Shown one piece after another: positions 1-12,507 of a stretch of 64,000 nucleotides of DNA. The notes beneath the pieces are model-generated. The model saw only the letters and a list, made by a program, of their open reading frames with translations, did no database searches and had not been told where the DNA came from. The stretch is from Akebia trifoliata. Its lineage: Eukaryota > Streptophyta > Magnoliopsida > Ranunculales > Lardizabalaceae. Positions within the stretch are counted from its first letter, which is position 1, and the number at the start of each line of letters is the position of its first letter. The position numbers and the translations under genes are program-made. The stretch spans positions 33,229,756 through 33,293,755 of the forward strand of contig CM030715.1 in the NCBI GenBank assembly GCA_017979445.1, written 5' to 3'.

Positions 1-2798
1 TACATTCTCCTGATTGACAAAACGGAAACCGCTGTATGTAGCTTGCAAGTTGTTCAATGCCTGCCTCATATCACCATCAGCAGTGAAAACGATGGCTTCA
101 AGACCTTCCGGTATACAGGGAACCTTCAGTTGTTACAAACAGAGATCAAATTAATATAAAGTTAGATTAATTCCTTTTTAGGGAGATTCTCGCTTTCTTG
201 AGTCTGAGTACTTGGACCCAAAATAGGGTCCTTAAGCATCACATCTTAACATGTCCTATGTATGAATGAGCCCTACCTAAGTATTTGTAGGCTGACATTT
301 AATTCTGGAGCTTTTTATTAGAAAAGGAATAGAGTAAAACTTAACAGTTGATAACTTGAGATCAAATAAACTCATATACTAACCCCAAGGGGTTGGCCTA
401 GTGGCAAGCCGAGCCTGGATAAGCACCTTAGGAAGGATAGGTCAAGTGTTCGAAACCCCATGAAGCAAAGAATTCCTTGGGGCCACACTCCAGGGTCTGG
501 TTGACCCTCAACTCAACTACTTGCATATAGGACTTTCCGAGGGAGTGGTGCATGTGACCATGGGATTAGTCTCACCCAAAGGGTGGGGATACCCATGATA
601 AGCAAAAAAAATAAACTCATATACTTGAATTTTTATTTTTATTTTCCAAAAAATTCCAACAAGATTATATAATATTTTACCTACAGCATAGTTTATAATG
701 CAATTTGAAGAGTCATAAACACTCAACTAGAGCACCGTTCCCTCTACCGTGAACTGCTATTAACAGTGGCCTAATCAACGGGCTCATCACTAACAGTCTA
801 CATGGAGTTGCCAGCTAAGCCCTATTTTAGAGCTCCATCAGGTCACAATTATGTAAGGTTTGCAATTGCTTGAACACATTAAGATGCTTCACCAGAGGAC
901 CCAATCATTCCCAATAGGATACTCAAATTATAGACGAGTAATAAAGATCAAGACTGAGAAATAGGGAAATAAGGAGAATGTATAATAGATTTAAAAGTTA
1001 TATTTTATGTTCGATATGCTAATATCAATGGCGTTCTTTTTGTGCCAATTTTATTCCTTCCTAGAGTTCCTACAAACAAATAAGTACCAAATTCACAAAC
1101 AAAAAATTGGTTTATTTTCCTGGAAATGATATCAGTTTGTTGTCATTAAGAGGCTATTCTTGTCAACAAAACAAAACCAATAGGAAATACTCAATTCATG
1201 TTTGTGTAGATGACATTATAATTTTCATTAATATTTTCCAATCAAAATATGGGTATGCATAAGTTATATCCCATGAATATAACCCAAATTATAGAGGATG
1301 CTATTTTCAAAAACAAATATTTGAATCACAATCAAATCATATAAGGATTACTATCACAGTAGCAAACAAGAAAATTATCCGTACCTTCTCAGCTTGGATC
1401 ACAATCATAAGGCGACCAAGAATCTCCTGGTCTGATAGTCTTGAAAAACGAACAAGGGCACATCTACTCTGAATAGGCTCAATTATTTTAGAAGATGTGT
1501 TGCATGCAAGAGCAAAACGAGTGGAGTTTGAGTAAATCTCCATTGTACGCCTCAAAGCTTGTTGTGCTCCCGAAGTCATACTGAATTTGTCCCATATAGC
1601 CATGGAAAATAAAATGTAAAGGTCTTCCTTATTAATTAGAGTAAACTAAGTCCTGCCCAAATCCCATTCCAATATCATAAAAAAGAACAAGAAAAATTGA
1701 TAATTACCTATCAGCTTCATCCAGAACAATTATCTTATGCCTTCCCGGTGGCAATGTAACTTTCTTTTGGGCAAACATTTTAATTTTGTTCCTCACAACA
1801 TCAATTCCTCTAAACCAAAGAATGGTGGTAGAAAATGTGATTAGCAACAATGAACTATAAAAATAATATACATTATGAGCCTAGAAACGACTTGCACTAC
1901 CTGTCATCTGATGCATTTAGCTCTAAAACAGCATCCTTAAAATTTGCTCCCAAGAGTTCATGTGCAAGGGCAAGTATACTCGTAGTTTTTCCAGTTCCAG
2001 GAGGACCCTTAATATTATAAAATGATAAAAATATGGATCAATGATGCGAAAAATATACCGATACCCAAATTTTTTGTCGCTAGGCTAAATTGTTAAAGGC
2101 AGATTAAAACCCATTACATCAAGAGATATTTGAAACTAATAATAGTAATAGAGTAGCCAGCAATACTTGAAACTAATAGTAATAGAGTCTAAACCGAAAC
2201 CGATTACTGATTCAGGTCTAGTAAACTTAAACAAACTCGAATACATGAAATTTGTACAATGAATATTATAATCTGACCAGATTACAACTTGGGTAAAGGA
2301 GAAAAACATCAAAGATCAGATCCACTCATCGCTACCTGGACAAGGGGTATTTCAGATAAACCCTAAATATCCCCAAATTCCAAAAGAAAATCCAGATAAA
2401 GAGGAATCTATAACATTCCAGACTCTACACCACATTCATGAAAACTATATTCTTCAATTTATTTAACATGAAAGACGAAATAGAGCTTAATTTCTACAGA
2501 AATTTTACCTAAACTGATTGATGAACTGTAATCCGTGAAATTCCAAATATTAAATGCAACTAAAGCAAATTTCTTTAGCAGTAAGATGGAATTTTAAAGG
2601 AAAAAAAATTTTAAAAAAAATTGAGGGAAATATTAGAGGATCTTTTACAGATAAAATCAGATTGGGCATGTTTCCATCCCTAGCGATGACTTGAAGCCTT
2701 GAAACTGCATCTTCGTTTCCCACAACGTCTGAAACTTTTTTGGGTCTAAACTTCTCCACCCATGGGATTTCGTAGTCATTGTTTGATGAAGAAGCCAT
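1..2798 (-). CDS. RFC2: Replication factor C subunit 2 (RFC2), 3' part outside window
   Basis: Small AAA+ subunit of the RFC clamp loader, which opens PCNA and loads it on primer-template DNA in the nucleus. Five coding exons read on the minus strand: 2649-2798 (ATG at 2798), 1901-2007, 1708-1809, 1385-1580 and 1-123. All junctions are GT/AG and keep frame. The last exon runs off the window, so the first 226 residues are seen. Visible motifs are [10 protein letters not shown] near the N-terminus, Walker A GPPGTGKT at the start of exon 2, VLDEAD (Walker B) at the end of exon 3, QSRCALVRF with the SRC arginine finger in exon 4, and [12 protein letters not shown] in exon 5. These match Arabidopsis RFC2 (At1g63160) closely, as recalled. 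An in-frame ATG at 2828 would add ten residues, but the start at 2798 (MASSS) matches the family. Intron 4 (124-1384) carries a SINE. Confidence 0.95.
381..608 (+). mobile_element. tRNA-derived SINE in RFC2 intron 4
   Basis: Pol III box A-like TGGCCTAGTGG lies at about 395-405 and box B-like GTTCGAAACCC at about 448-458. The body ends in an A-rich run. It is bracketed by a perfect 17-bp target-site duplication, AAATAAACTCATATACT, at 364-380 and 609-625. It is inserted antisense to RFC2. The perfect duplication points to a fairly recent insertion. Confidence 0.8.
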
Positions 2799-3234
2799 GA
2801 TCAATAGTTGAAGAACCAGAGATCCCAAACTACAGGAACGGTTTCGTCGAATAAAACCCCAAAACCTCTTATACTAAAACCCTTGAAATTGGAGGGAAAT
2901 CTGGAGGGGAGTAAATGTGTACATTTTGTATAAGAAAAGTGTTTTGCTGCTGCAATGTGTCAGCACATTTGGTGTCTTTGTACATAGATAGATGTCTTTC
3001 TTATTCTTTCTACTAACAAATAATGATTCAAATGACTTTGTTTCCAACCTAAAGCCCATATCCTTTATTTTTCTCTAGAAAATTTGTCATCTTCATGTTT
3101 TTTACCTATAAATTAAACTATTTTTAACTTATCCAACCTTCTATTTAATGTATTATTTGATTTTTATATTAAAAGAATCCATCATTCTCCTCCAAAAATT
3201 CTTCTTTTTATTTTTATTTTTATATTTTATGATG

Positions 3235-3440
3235 AGGGTTTGGATCATAAGCTCAACTAGTTGGGCATGGCAAATTGATCTCTTATAGCACCATATCTCG
3301 TTCAAATCCCTCAAATATGTGTAATACCCCCACAAATCACACATACCACTAAGTCAATATAAATCCCTATAACTAGCCAACAAAAGGGCTTGAGCTCAAG
3401 ACATCTCCCTTCTAGAGGGAAGCCTTGGCCACTATTCTTA
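3235..3440 (+). mobile_element. SINE-like element, degraded
   Basis: The tRNA-like start has a box A resemblance (AGCTCAACTAGTTGGGC, about 3251-3267) and a box B resemblance (CGTTCAAATCCC, about 3299-3310), the usual spacing for plant SINEs. No target-site duplication was resolved. Confidence 0.4.
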
Positions 3441-4257
3441 ACATATAAGTTATTAATTTTTTTAAGTATACCCCTTTCACCATGTTATCAATTTATGAAA
3501 AACACTTACCTAACTAACTTAAGTCCTTTGAGCTCAAATGAATTATCTCATTAGCAATCCAACACCACAACCCTCTAGATTTTATGAAAAAATTTAAGGT
3601 TTTAAAAATGGACAACTACTGAACGCCCACAGGACTTCTTAATTTAAAATTTAAATTTAAGATGAAAGATATATATTTTTTATTTCCAAAGTTCTTAGAA
3701 TTTTGTCTTCTACATCCTTGTGGTATGGAATCATGTTTTTAGATGTCAAAAGATATAAGATTCAAAATCTTACTAAGTTAGTGAGCTTAACCGTATTCTT
3801 AATGTAACTTTCTGTTTAAAATGTTGCCCTTTAAAGGACTTTTCCTAACTTTCAGCATAATTATTAGCTTCTAATACCCAAAATATCATTTTTATTTAAT
3901 AGATCTAAAATTAGTTGTATTCAATAACCTAAAATACCTAAATGTATTTTCCATTGAAATAGAAGTAAAAAAAAAAAAAAAAATTTTAAAACTCCATTCA
4001 TGGTGTTCGGAACAATCTCTCATCAAAATCTAAATGGTTATGAATGATGCTCCTTTTTTATTATTGTTCTTTATTTTTGCCCGCACATCTTGTAATTTAT
4101 CGCATCACGCGTCTTCCCATAGATTACCCAAAAAACTCTAATCGCATCTTGTGGTCCTGCAACAAGTTTTCTCTTAGCACAAACTAAAAGATGAGAGAGA
4201 ATTCTAGTATTCAAAGAATAGTAATTTTCCCTAAACGTATAGATCGGTGAATATATA

Positions 4258-4345
4258 TCAAATTTAAATGTTAGGTGGGGGAATTTGTGGGATTCAAAAT
4301 TTAACTACTTCTACTCTACCTTCTCTTGTTGTAGTAGTAAAGAGA
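4258..4345 (+). repeat. Dispersed repeat, copy 1 (copy 2 at 6998-7090)
   Basis: Shares the order of motifs AAATTTAAATGT, TGGGGGA, TCTACTC, CTTCTCT and AGTAGTAAAGA with 6998-7090, which lies inside the third intron of the RING-ligase gene. Probably two fragments of one MITE family. Termini were not resolved. Confidence 0.4.
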
Positions 4346-5784
4346 GTGATTTTTTAACATTACAGCACTATGAGAAAATTTGCTCATAACGCAACAACCA
4401 ATTGACATATGGTGCAAATGATGTAAGTAATAGAGAGAAAATTTATCTCATCTCCCCACGCATCCTCATTGCCCACGAATTTTAATTTTAATTTTAACAT
4501 TTTAAACTTTAAAAAAGGATTGTAAGGCCCACATTGATTATCATATTGACAATCAAACACCACAGCCTTTTAGATTTAATTAAAAAACTCATGGTGAAAA
4601 AAAATCAAAATGTTTTTCTTTAACTTAATCCAAAGTGTTGAAAATGGAAGGCTATAGAGTAGTCAAATTTAAAATTATAATTCAACTGGTGAAAATTAAC
4701 TATTTGTTTAGAAAATTTCTTGGAAATTCATCCTTTACAATATTGTGGTATTGGATCATGTTTTTGAATATCACAAAGTGATCTAATAAAGAATTTTCAT
4801 TTTTTCACCTTGGATAAAAGATAAATTTTTTCTCTGATCACTTCTAGGTCGATGTTGGGCTGTAAGAAAAAAAAAAAAAAATCATTGGTAGTAATGATCT
4901 AGAGAGGAGAGGAGTGATCTTTTTTTACTCATAGAATTTTTGGTCAAGTGCTCAAAGACTCTTCAATGCGTGCCACGTGTGAATCAATCGTAGTTTTGTA
5001 ACTACCAAGGGTAGTTTTATAAATTAGGGATGCCATTCAATAGTCATCAATACACGCGAGTAAATATGATAAGTGGATCCGGATTCCTGTTAGCAAATTT
5101 GTTTTTATTATTATTTATTTATTATTATTGAGTAGAGACTTGTCAAAATCACCTTAGATAGAGTTGAACGAGTAATTCGTTGACTAACGGTAATGGGGCC
5201 TTATGCGTACACTGTCTCGTTTCAATCTTAAAGACCAAATCAGTTTGATTAGGTGCTTTATAGAATAAACTTGATCTAATCTAACGGATAATAATCTTCA
5301 ATCACGTTGATCCGTTGATCTGTAAAGAAGTAACCGAAGCATGGCGTCACTTGTACCATTGAGATTGTAAGATTGTGTACCTGACGTGGACAGTAGACCC
5401 GGTGTCTGTTTTACAAACCATCTCCCGTGAGTATAGGATCTAGATTATTTATTAATGGGTTTATTCTTGCAAACGGCAGAAATTACGTGTTAGATTTCGC
5501 GCGTTATCGTTGTCGTTTGAGAGTCGATACTTCGAGAGATCACCACAACAGGCAATTTGTTTGAAAAGTTCAATCTTGAATCTAAAATCTCGATTCTCGA
5601 TTCTCGATTCTTGAATTTCACCTCCCAATTAGGTTTTGATCTATTAGTTTTTGTCGATTCTACTCTTCCAATTTCGATTAAGGGTTTTGGAAATTAGGGG
5701 TTTGAAATCCAAATGGGAAGAAGGAACAATTAGGGGAAATAGATTAGGGTGGTTACTTGAGCTTGAATTGAACCTTTGAAGACG

Positions 5785-8700
5785 ATGGAGACAACTAGGT
5801 CTACAAATTCACTTTCAGATGATATTGTGGATTCAACTCCTTTGCTCGGAAACTCGAACGGAAGCCGAGAAGATGATCGGAATCGAAGATTTGGTCGGAG
5901 GCCGAGCTTACGTGGAGTCTCTCGATTTTTCCAGAGAACGAGTAGTCGTCGAATGATGAGGGAGCCATCGATGTTGGTAAGAGAAACAGCAGCGGAACAA
6001 TTGGAAGAAAGACAGAGTGATTGGGCTTATTCTAGACCAATTGTTTGTTTGGACATCATTTGGAATCTTGTATTTGTGATTGTTGCGATTGGTGTCTTTA
6101 TTTTTAGCAGAAACGAATCCCCATCGATGCCGTTGCGGCTTTGGATCATGGGGTATGCTCTGCAATGTATCTTGCATATGGTTTTTGTGTTCATGGAGTA
6201 CAGGCGGCGCCACCCCTTGCAGAGCTCAGTACAATTGGAGAATAATGAGAATTTGAGTACAAACTCTCCGGAGGGGGCAATAGAGTCGGGGGAGTATCCT
6301 GTCGAGGCAGCGCAAGATGAGGAGAGCACAAGGTATCCAATTGTCTTTATAATTGTCATAATTGTAGAGAGTTTGTCTAGAATTTTGTGAGTTACATTGT
6401 AATTCACCATTTTTTTTTGTTATAGTATCGCGAAACATTTGGAGTCTGCAAATACGATGTTTTCTTTCATATGGTGGATTATAGGATTCTATTGGGTATC
6501 TGCCGGTGGCCAAGAAATAGCTCGTGATTCACCTCATCTTTACTGGTTTGTGCAAATATATTGTTTTCTATAATGGTTTGAATTTGAATTGTTTTTATTT
6601 ATTTATCATTGATTCTCATTTCCTATTCTGCTATTTTGTTTTGCAGGTTGTGTATAGTTTTTCTTGCATTTGATGTATTGTTTGTCGTTTTCTGTGTTGC
6701 TCTGGCATGTATCATCGGTATTGCTGTTTGCTGCTGTCTTCCATGTATTATTGCAATCTTATATGCTGTGGCAGAGCAGGTAATTTCCCCTTGACCCATA
6801 TTTGATCTTTCAGTAGATTGGTTTAATATAATTGCATATGGTTTCAACTGTTATTCATGAACTTGTAAGTTTTGTACGTACTATTGCAGCTCGAATCAAA
6901 GTAGTGCTAATTCATTATGTATAATAGTAAAATGCATGTGTGGCAGTGAGAGAAAAAAAAATGTGAATTATGTATAAACGTATTGAAAAAAAAAAAGCCG
7001 TTAAATTTAAATGTAATATGGGGGATTTTTTGGAATTTAAAGACTTAGTGTCGACAATCTCTACTCCGCCTTCTCTCATTATAATAGTAAAGATTTAAGG
7101 AGAAAAAAATAATCTGCAGAGTAAATAATAGCACTTAGCATCAAGTCTATATTGGTGACATCCCTACTACTACATGATGACATCAACTCATGGGGTACAT
7201 TGAGTGACTGTCCAATCCCTTGAAAACAATATTTATAATCTTGGTCCTGACATGCATCTTGTATTGATGAAGAACCAAAATGACTCGCTGTAGTGGTATG
7301 ATACATCAGTGAGACAAAGGAAAATGTGTAAAACAAAAAAAAAGAGAGAATGGCAAGGCAGTGCATTTTTGTGGAAAATGAAACTAAAAACATGTTTAAG
7401 GCCCATACATGCTAAATGCATTCAAATACACTTTAGAAGGTCCACAATATCGTTTTTGTTGATACTGAACCTCATAAATAAATGTACTTAATTATTATTA
7501 TGTATGGGTTAAATGTTGTTTTTAGTAGTACTGAGTGAAAAGCATAGGGCATGCATATTGTAGGTGATATAAATTTCATATGTTGCTTATTGACCTCCCT
7601 ACACCTCAAAGGTTCCTCACGGTCTGCTAGTCGGATTTACTACCTCTTCTTGGACGAAACGGCTTCTCGGACGTGCATATGACTAACCGCTCCGATACTC
7701 AAGTCATCTATGATCTTAATAATAAAAAAATGTAAACAATTGAGATTGAATAGCCATATCATGTGAATGGGATCTCTATTATAGGTGGACATCTCCTTTC
7801 CTTTGTGAACGACGTAAATGGTTTCAGATGCAGTTGAGAAGAATGCTCAATTCCTTGTTTTTTCAGAAAAATTTAAGGTGACAATTGTGGGGGGAAGTGT
7901 CCTGTTAGCTGACCACATTGGTGGTTGAATCCCTAAGAGTCTAACAAAAAGTTTGAGGACCCCAAGAAAATTAGTGGCATAGTCAAACAATTTAAGTTTG
8001 ATTTCAAGATTCATTTACTCGTTGGTTTGAAGAGTCTTGGAGCATTTCAAATGTTCCTTTGACTAGGGAAAGGGTAATTTCAATTGGAATCTAAGTAACA
8101 CTATAATAGGAATAAAGTAGGAAACAATATAAAGGCTTTATATGAGATTTTTCTACAAGATAAGTTCATCTTCAGACCTCAAGAAGTTTTTGATTAGGAA
8201 ACCTATCGACCCTTCTCCCTTTAAAAGAAAGCTACCAGACTATGTTTAAGGCGTGGAAACCTGTTCCCTTACTCGTGTTCGGCAATTGGGAGTGTGTAGA
8301 CAGAGATAACACCAAGGTCATTTAAGTGTTATTTTTTTATATAGTTTGGGGGATTATATTGTCATTTTTAGTTCCTTTATAGTACTACTTTCCAATCTTT
8401 CTGTCATTTTCATTGCTTGTTATATAGGGTGCTTCTATATTAAGGTCTGCAAGTCTCACCTGTTCAAACTTTGGATTAAGCTGTATTTGCTTAGCTTTAT
8501 TCTTGTAACACCATCTACACTATAAGCTTATGTATAAGAATCATGATGATCTAGTTCTTCCCAGTTCCCACATAGACCAAGTGAGGCAAAATAGCAAGCC
8601 AATGTTTTCTCCCCTTGACGATGATGAGAGATGTCTTGGCTCATGTTGACCTTAGTAGAATTTAATAGCTATGACATAATAATCAACTCTCTTGTTCCCA

Positions 8701-10335
8701 TTATCATGGATTCGATCAAACTCGCCTGGTTCTACAACCTTCCACTGATGTAGCAAAGTCTACCCTGTCCACCAATTTACATCATTCCAAATAATTTAAC
8801 CCACCAATTTTGCACTGTGATTTGTAGTCCTGGATTATCCAATGGCCTTCCCATGTCAACATTCCCAGAATGACCAAGATGCGGAGAATTAATTTCTGCA
8901 ACACTACTAGTAGCCATCATTTTGACTATTGTAAGGCCCACTTTGCTACAGTTTTGTTGGGGTCCCCCCCCCCACCCAAAAAATAATAATAATAATAACA
9001 CAAATGGGCAATTTTAAGGGTCCCACTATATCTCAACTAAGAACATAATGGGGTGATCTATGGAGATTCTCTGCTTATCTAAAAATGAAACCCTTGAAGG
9101 TCGTGAAGAATGGAAGACACTTGCAGAGATATTCAACTTCCAATACAATCATCTCAACTGTCCCTTGTTTTCGAAAACCTGATTGTTACAAATTGTCTTG
9201 ACCAAAACACTGCAAATGGAAACAAATTCTGTATGACTGTTACAATGGTTTTCCTGATGGGTAGGGATAGACAAGAAGCATGGGTCAAAAAAGCCAAAAT
9301 ACGTTATTTTGGAGTCGAAGTTGCCTGAGGTTAGCTTTATGATTCAGTGATGTTTTACAAACACCAGGGTAATGGCATGCAGAAAGGCCTTATCCCTAGA
9401 GTATGTATATTCATTATGGTATGCAGTATAAAACTATGCATAAATTTTATGAACTTTGACATTTACCTGAAAAGGTAGGAAATATCATGTGATGGAGTTT
9501 TATATCATCTTGGATATATGTTACTAAGATGGTCTTGTTGATTTTTATATCTTGAATTATTAGTGCGTTAGGTTTCACGTTAGCATATCACCTTCCGACT
9601 GCATTGCTGTTGTCATCAGATTTTTCTATTTGTTAAAAATTGACAAATTCATGAGTGATTGTCTCGACTCTCGACTAATGAATGGTTCAATCTGGTGCTT
9701 TATACACTGAGTGATATTTCTGATCAACATCTCCTAGTAGGCACATGTTTGAACTAACTTATTCAGAGTTTTATAAGCACACTCCAGTCCTTTCTGTATT
9801 TCCCCTTTCTTATTTTGCATCACCTTATGAAACAGGAAGGAGCATCCAAGGAGGACATTGATCAACTAACAAAATACAGATTTCGGAAGATTGTTGATTT
9901 TGATAAACTTAGTGGTGAGATAAAAGGACCTTTAGGAGGAATAATGACAGAGTGCGACTCTGATTCACCCATTGAACGCATTCTTCCTCTAGAGAATGCT
10001 GTAAGTTGCCCAATTCAATTCGTGATACTCAATTAATCAAAAGTTTTGCATTTCTCCCTGTTTAGCTCAAATATACCTTTTTTCTCACTAATTCTACACA
10101 AATATAAAACAAAATAGATTAAAGGGGGTACTTGAACACTTACTGATATGGGTGGTATATATAGGAATGCTGCATCTGCTTATCTCCCTACGATGATGGA
10201 ACTGAGCTGCGGGAGCTTCCTTGTGGTCACCATTTTCATTGTGCCTGCATAGACAAGTGGTTGTTCATTAATGCAACCTGCCCCCTCTGCAAGTACAACC
10301 TCATAAAGAGCCGTGGTCATGTGGAGGAAGTGTAG
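5785..10335 (+). CDS. Membrane-anchored RING-H2 E3 ubiquitin ligase (At1g12760/At1g63170-like)
   Basis: Probable E3 ubiquitin ligase in an endomembrane; its substrate is unknown. Five exons: 5785-6332, 6426-6545, 6647-6779, 9836-10000 and 10165-10335, all GT/AG and in frame, giving 378 residues, close to the recalled lengths of the Arabidopsis proteins. The N-terminus is acidic/serine-rich and then basic (about 32-59). Hydrophobic segments lie at about 86-107, 117-137, in exon 2 ([12 protein letters not shown]) and in exon 3 (Cys-rich [20 protein letters not shown]). The RING spans about 324-366 with order C-x2-C-x14-C-x-H-x2-H-x2-C then CPLC, which is RING-H2. The ATG at 5785 was chosen because the in-frame TTG at 5776 is not a likely eukaryotic start. 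Intron 3 is 3.06 kb, against roughly 90-165 bp for the others. Confidence 0.94.
6780..9835 (+). other. Long third intron of the RING-ligase gene
   Basis: AT-rich and non-coding. It holds the dispersed repeat at 6998-7090, an LTR-like stretch around 7560-7720 (including a CTCCGATACTCAAGTCATC-type motif common near LTR ends) and a short poly-C tract near 8967. Small ORFs here (such as 7309-7491 and 9110-9328) show no family signature and are taken as chance. Confidence 0.6.
6998..7090 (+). repeat. Dispersed repeat, copy 2 (copy 1 at 4258-4345)
   Basis: Matches 4258-4345 in motif order. It lies inside intron 3 of the RING-ligase gene. Confidence 0.4.
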
Positions 10336-11473
10336 ATGGTGAGTCTGTTGGGGCCCGAATTCCTGCTTTGGCTTATGTGCTAGTCATGTGGTGTTGTCTC
10401 AAATTTGCTCATGGATGGCCCTGCATCTGGGTATGTCTACGGTTACTTGGGGCCTGTGGTGCTAATGGATGTAAACCTGCATGATATTGGGAATCTTCAT
10501 ATGTTTCTAAGTTTGTTTTCTTTTATATGCATGGGTAAAATATTGAGTGAACATGTGAGTTACTAACTGGCAGGCTGTGTAAAAAATAAAACTAACTATT
10601 AGTTTGCAAGAACCTCCCATTTGGGTGTCAGACATGTTTTCATTAATAAATTTTTGAGGAGCTTGTAAGAATCGTTGTTGCAGATTGGGCTGAGCAGTGT
10701 AGCTCTACACTACGGTTTCGATTTTTTAACACTGGATGCAAGCTCAGTCATGATATGGCGAAGAACATTCGCCTCCCTAACCTGATTGTCTAAATTTTTG
10801 GATTTAGATCAAAATTAACATGGTTCATATTGTAATCATTATCACAAAACTCATTGATTTATTTAAATTTTTTTTTTTTTTTGTAAAATTCTCCAAACAA
10901 GAGATTAGCTGATTAAATCAATAAATCAATTGATGATTTATTGATTAATAAAGGAAATTTTTTTCATTAACATTCAAATGTCAAGAACAATATATGATTT
11001 TTGCAGAGGCCGAATATAAATGCGGTTTTGTAAGAAACCCATAAACATCATTTGTAATTACTCGATTTTTTTTTTCTACAAAACTTTCTCGAATTCATCC
11101 TCTATTATTGTAATTACCATTTAATCCAAGACTTTTGCTTAAGATGCATAGGCAACAGTGATATAGCATTGAATCAACGTGGTCCATTCACTAGGTCGTT
11201 TTGATAACATTTTGGGTCACCAACATAATGATGCTGGACAAATTGGTAAATTTACCAAATCGTTCCAGTTATATTTTCTGCAATATGAAACCACTCCATC
11301 AATTGGGTTTTTAACTGTCAATCAACAAAAAAAAAAAAAGACAACATTTTAAGATCATTCGATCATCATACATAGTTTTTCTTGGATATGATTTCGGTAG
11401 TTGGGCCCACTGATTGGACCCCATATTCATCCACTTCTTGTGATTTGTGAACATCTTTGCTTTGTCCCCAATC
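10336..11473. other. Convergent 3' region between RING ligase and C2 gene
   Basis: The 3' ends of two convergent genes. AATAAA-type signals occur near 10584 and in the 10640-10660 stretch (ATTAATAAATTTT). No other gene or repeat was recognised. Confidence 0.5.
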
Positions 11474-12076
11474 CTACTCACCAATAGCCGGAAACAAAGC
11501 AACCGGAAAGCCTATCGTCATCTGACACGCATCAGACGCCGGAAAGTATGTCAGATCGTTCGGTGAGTGCCTACCACCCGAAGAACTCGGAAATGATCCG
11601 AAATCCATACCCACGATCCGTACTGCCACGTTGACAACTCCATGCCCTTTTGACCCGTCTCTAGCCCGAACCCGGTAACTGAGATGTCGGACAGATCCTG
11701 GTGTCGAACACCCTTCAATGATATCTGTAGCAGGAATCTGACACCAACCTAATTGTTTCTTACCGATTAAAGAACGTTTGGAGAATATTTGAAGATAAAT
11801 CGAGGCATAATTTTGAGAAAAAAAGGTGGTATCAATGGGGAGATCAAATTTATTACCCCAAGTGGGATTAATTCCTCCAGCTTCATCTACTATAGTTTGA
11901 TACACGTGGGGATGTCCATCACCGTTGATGGGCTCGTGGGAAGAGTAAATAGAAAGAGTGATGAAGGGTCGAAGTCGTGGTGAGAAGAGAGGGTAGTAGT
12001 TGTTCTTCATCTTGAGACCTTCAGCAGATATTACTGTGATCTGCAACATCAACGGTTGGTGATGCGTTTTCGACAT
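11474..12076 (-). CDS. Single-exon C2-domain protein, SRC2/BAP-like
   Basis: A 200-residue intronless protein made mostly of one C2 domain (about 9-155), the fold used for peripheral, often calcium-dependent, binding to phospholipids. Visible features are LQITVISAEGLK as the first strand, GGINPTWGNKFDL in the place of the usual P-x-W-N-E motif, and HLSYRVRARDGSKGHGVVNVAV as the last strands, close in pattern to the BAP-type genes in this window. The aspartates expected in the first calcium loop are not seen: that loop is long and reads SPRLRPF. Calcium binding is therefore doubtful. The C-terminus carries TIGFPV, matching the GIPV tail of the other three C2 proteins. It is convergent with the RING-ligase gene. 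The exact subfamily is uncertain. Confidence 0.88.
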   Translation of the reverse strand: MSKTHHQPLMLQITVISAEGLKMKNNYYPLFSPRLRPFITLSIYSSHEPINGDGHPHVYQTIVDEAGGINPTWGNKFDLPIDTTFFSQNYASIYLQIFSKRSLIGKKQLGWCQIPATDIIEGCSTPGSVRHLSYRVRARDGSKGHGVVNVAVRIVGMDFGSFPSSSGGRHSPNDLTYFPASDACQMTIGFPVALFPAIGE

Positions 12077-12260
12077 GATCTCGATGATGTAGAAACCTTA
12101 AAAGACACGGCGAGGTGAAATGGTGGGGGTGTTGTCTTATAAGTGAGAAACTGGAGAGCTAGCGTTTTCTAGGAATGTGGAAGGAGGGTCGTGGTACAAT
12201 TTCTTTATAAAGAGTGGATCTGGCACTACGTGAGTGATGAGTTGGACAACATCACCCCAA
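12077..12260 (-). promoter_or_regulatory. Putative promoter of the C2 gene at 11474-12076
   Basis: Two TATA candidates on the minus strand: CTTTATAAAG around 12203-12212, about 130 bases upstream of the ATG, and CTTATAAG at 12136-12143. The distal one leaves a more usual leader. Confidence 0.4.
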
Positions 12261-12279
12261 CTCCACTATATTTTGCCTA

Positions 12280-12395
12280 CAAATTATAACCTTACGCTCG
12301 CTGATGTGGCAGTGCAAAGAACCATAGATCTTTTTCCCTTGAGTATCTCGAAGAAAAAATCTATGGTTTAAGTACTTGCACTTGGGGGAGAAGAC
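12280..12395. mobile_element. Small foldback repeat
   Basis: Inverted arms: ACCATAGATCTTTTTCCC pairs with AAAAAATCTATGGTT across a short loop, flanked by AGTGCAAAG/ACTTGCACT. Related hairpins with ATAGATCTTTTTC/AAAAGATCTAT arms occur at about 19795-19865, 31745-31825, 46365-46440 and 49540-49640. Confidence 0.5.
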
Positions 12396-12507
12396 TTCGT
12401 GGCATTTGATAACGTTTTTCAACCGTGCTTTTAAGCCACTTTTGCTTTTCAACGGCAATTAGTTGACGTGTTTTGCATTTGATAAAAAAAATTCAACCAA
12501 AAATTTG

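Larger units (their letters stand above)
2799..5784. other. Intergenic region between divergent RFC2 and RING-ligase genes
   Basis: About 3 kb with no supported gene. The first few hundred bases must hold the RFC2 promoter; an AAACCCTT motif resembling a plant telo-box lies near 2877, but no convincing E2F site was found. The middle is AT-rich and repeat-derived (SINE-like 3235-3440, dispersed repeat 4258-4345). The last 250 bases form the leader of the RING-ligase gene. Confidence 0.6.

Noticed and set aside
2799..3100. E2F-binding site in the RFC2 promoter
   Set aside because: Expected for a replication gene, but no TTTSSCGS match was found in the first 300 bases upstream.
5776..5784. TTG start for the RING-ligase gene, three codons upstream
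   Set aside because: Non-ATG starts are rare in plants and the ATG at 5785 is in frame with the family N-terminus.
5908..6513. Minus-strand frames over the RING-ligase first exons
   Set aside because: Antisense shadows. The plus strand gives a continuous family match with correct splice sites.
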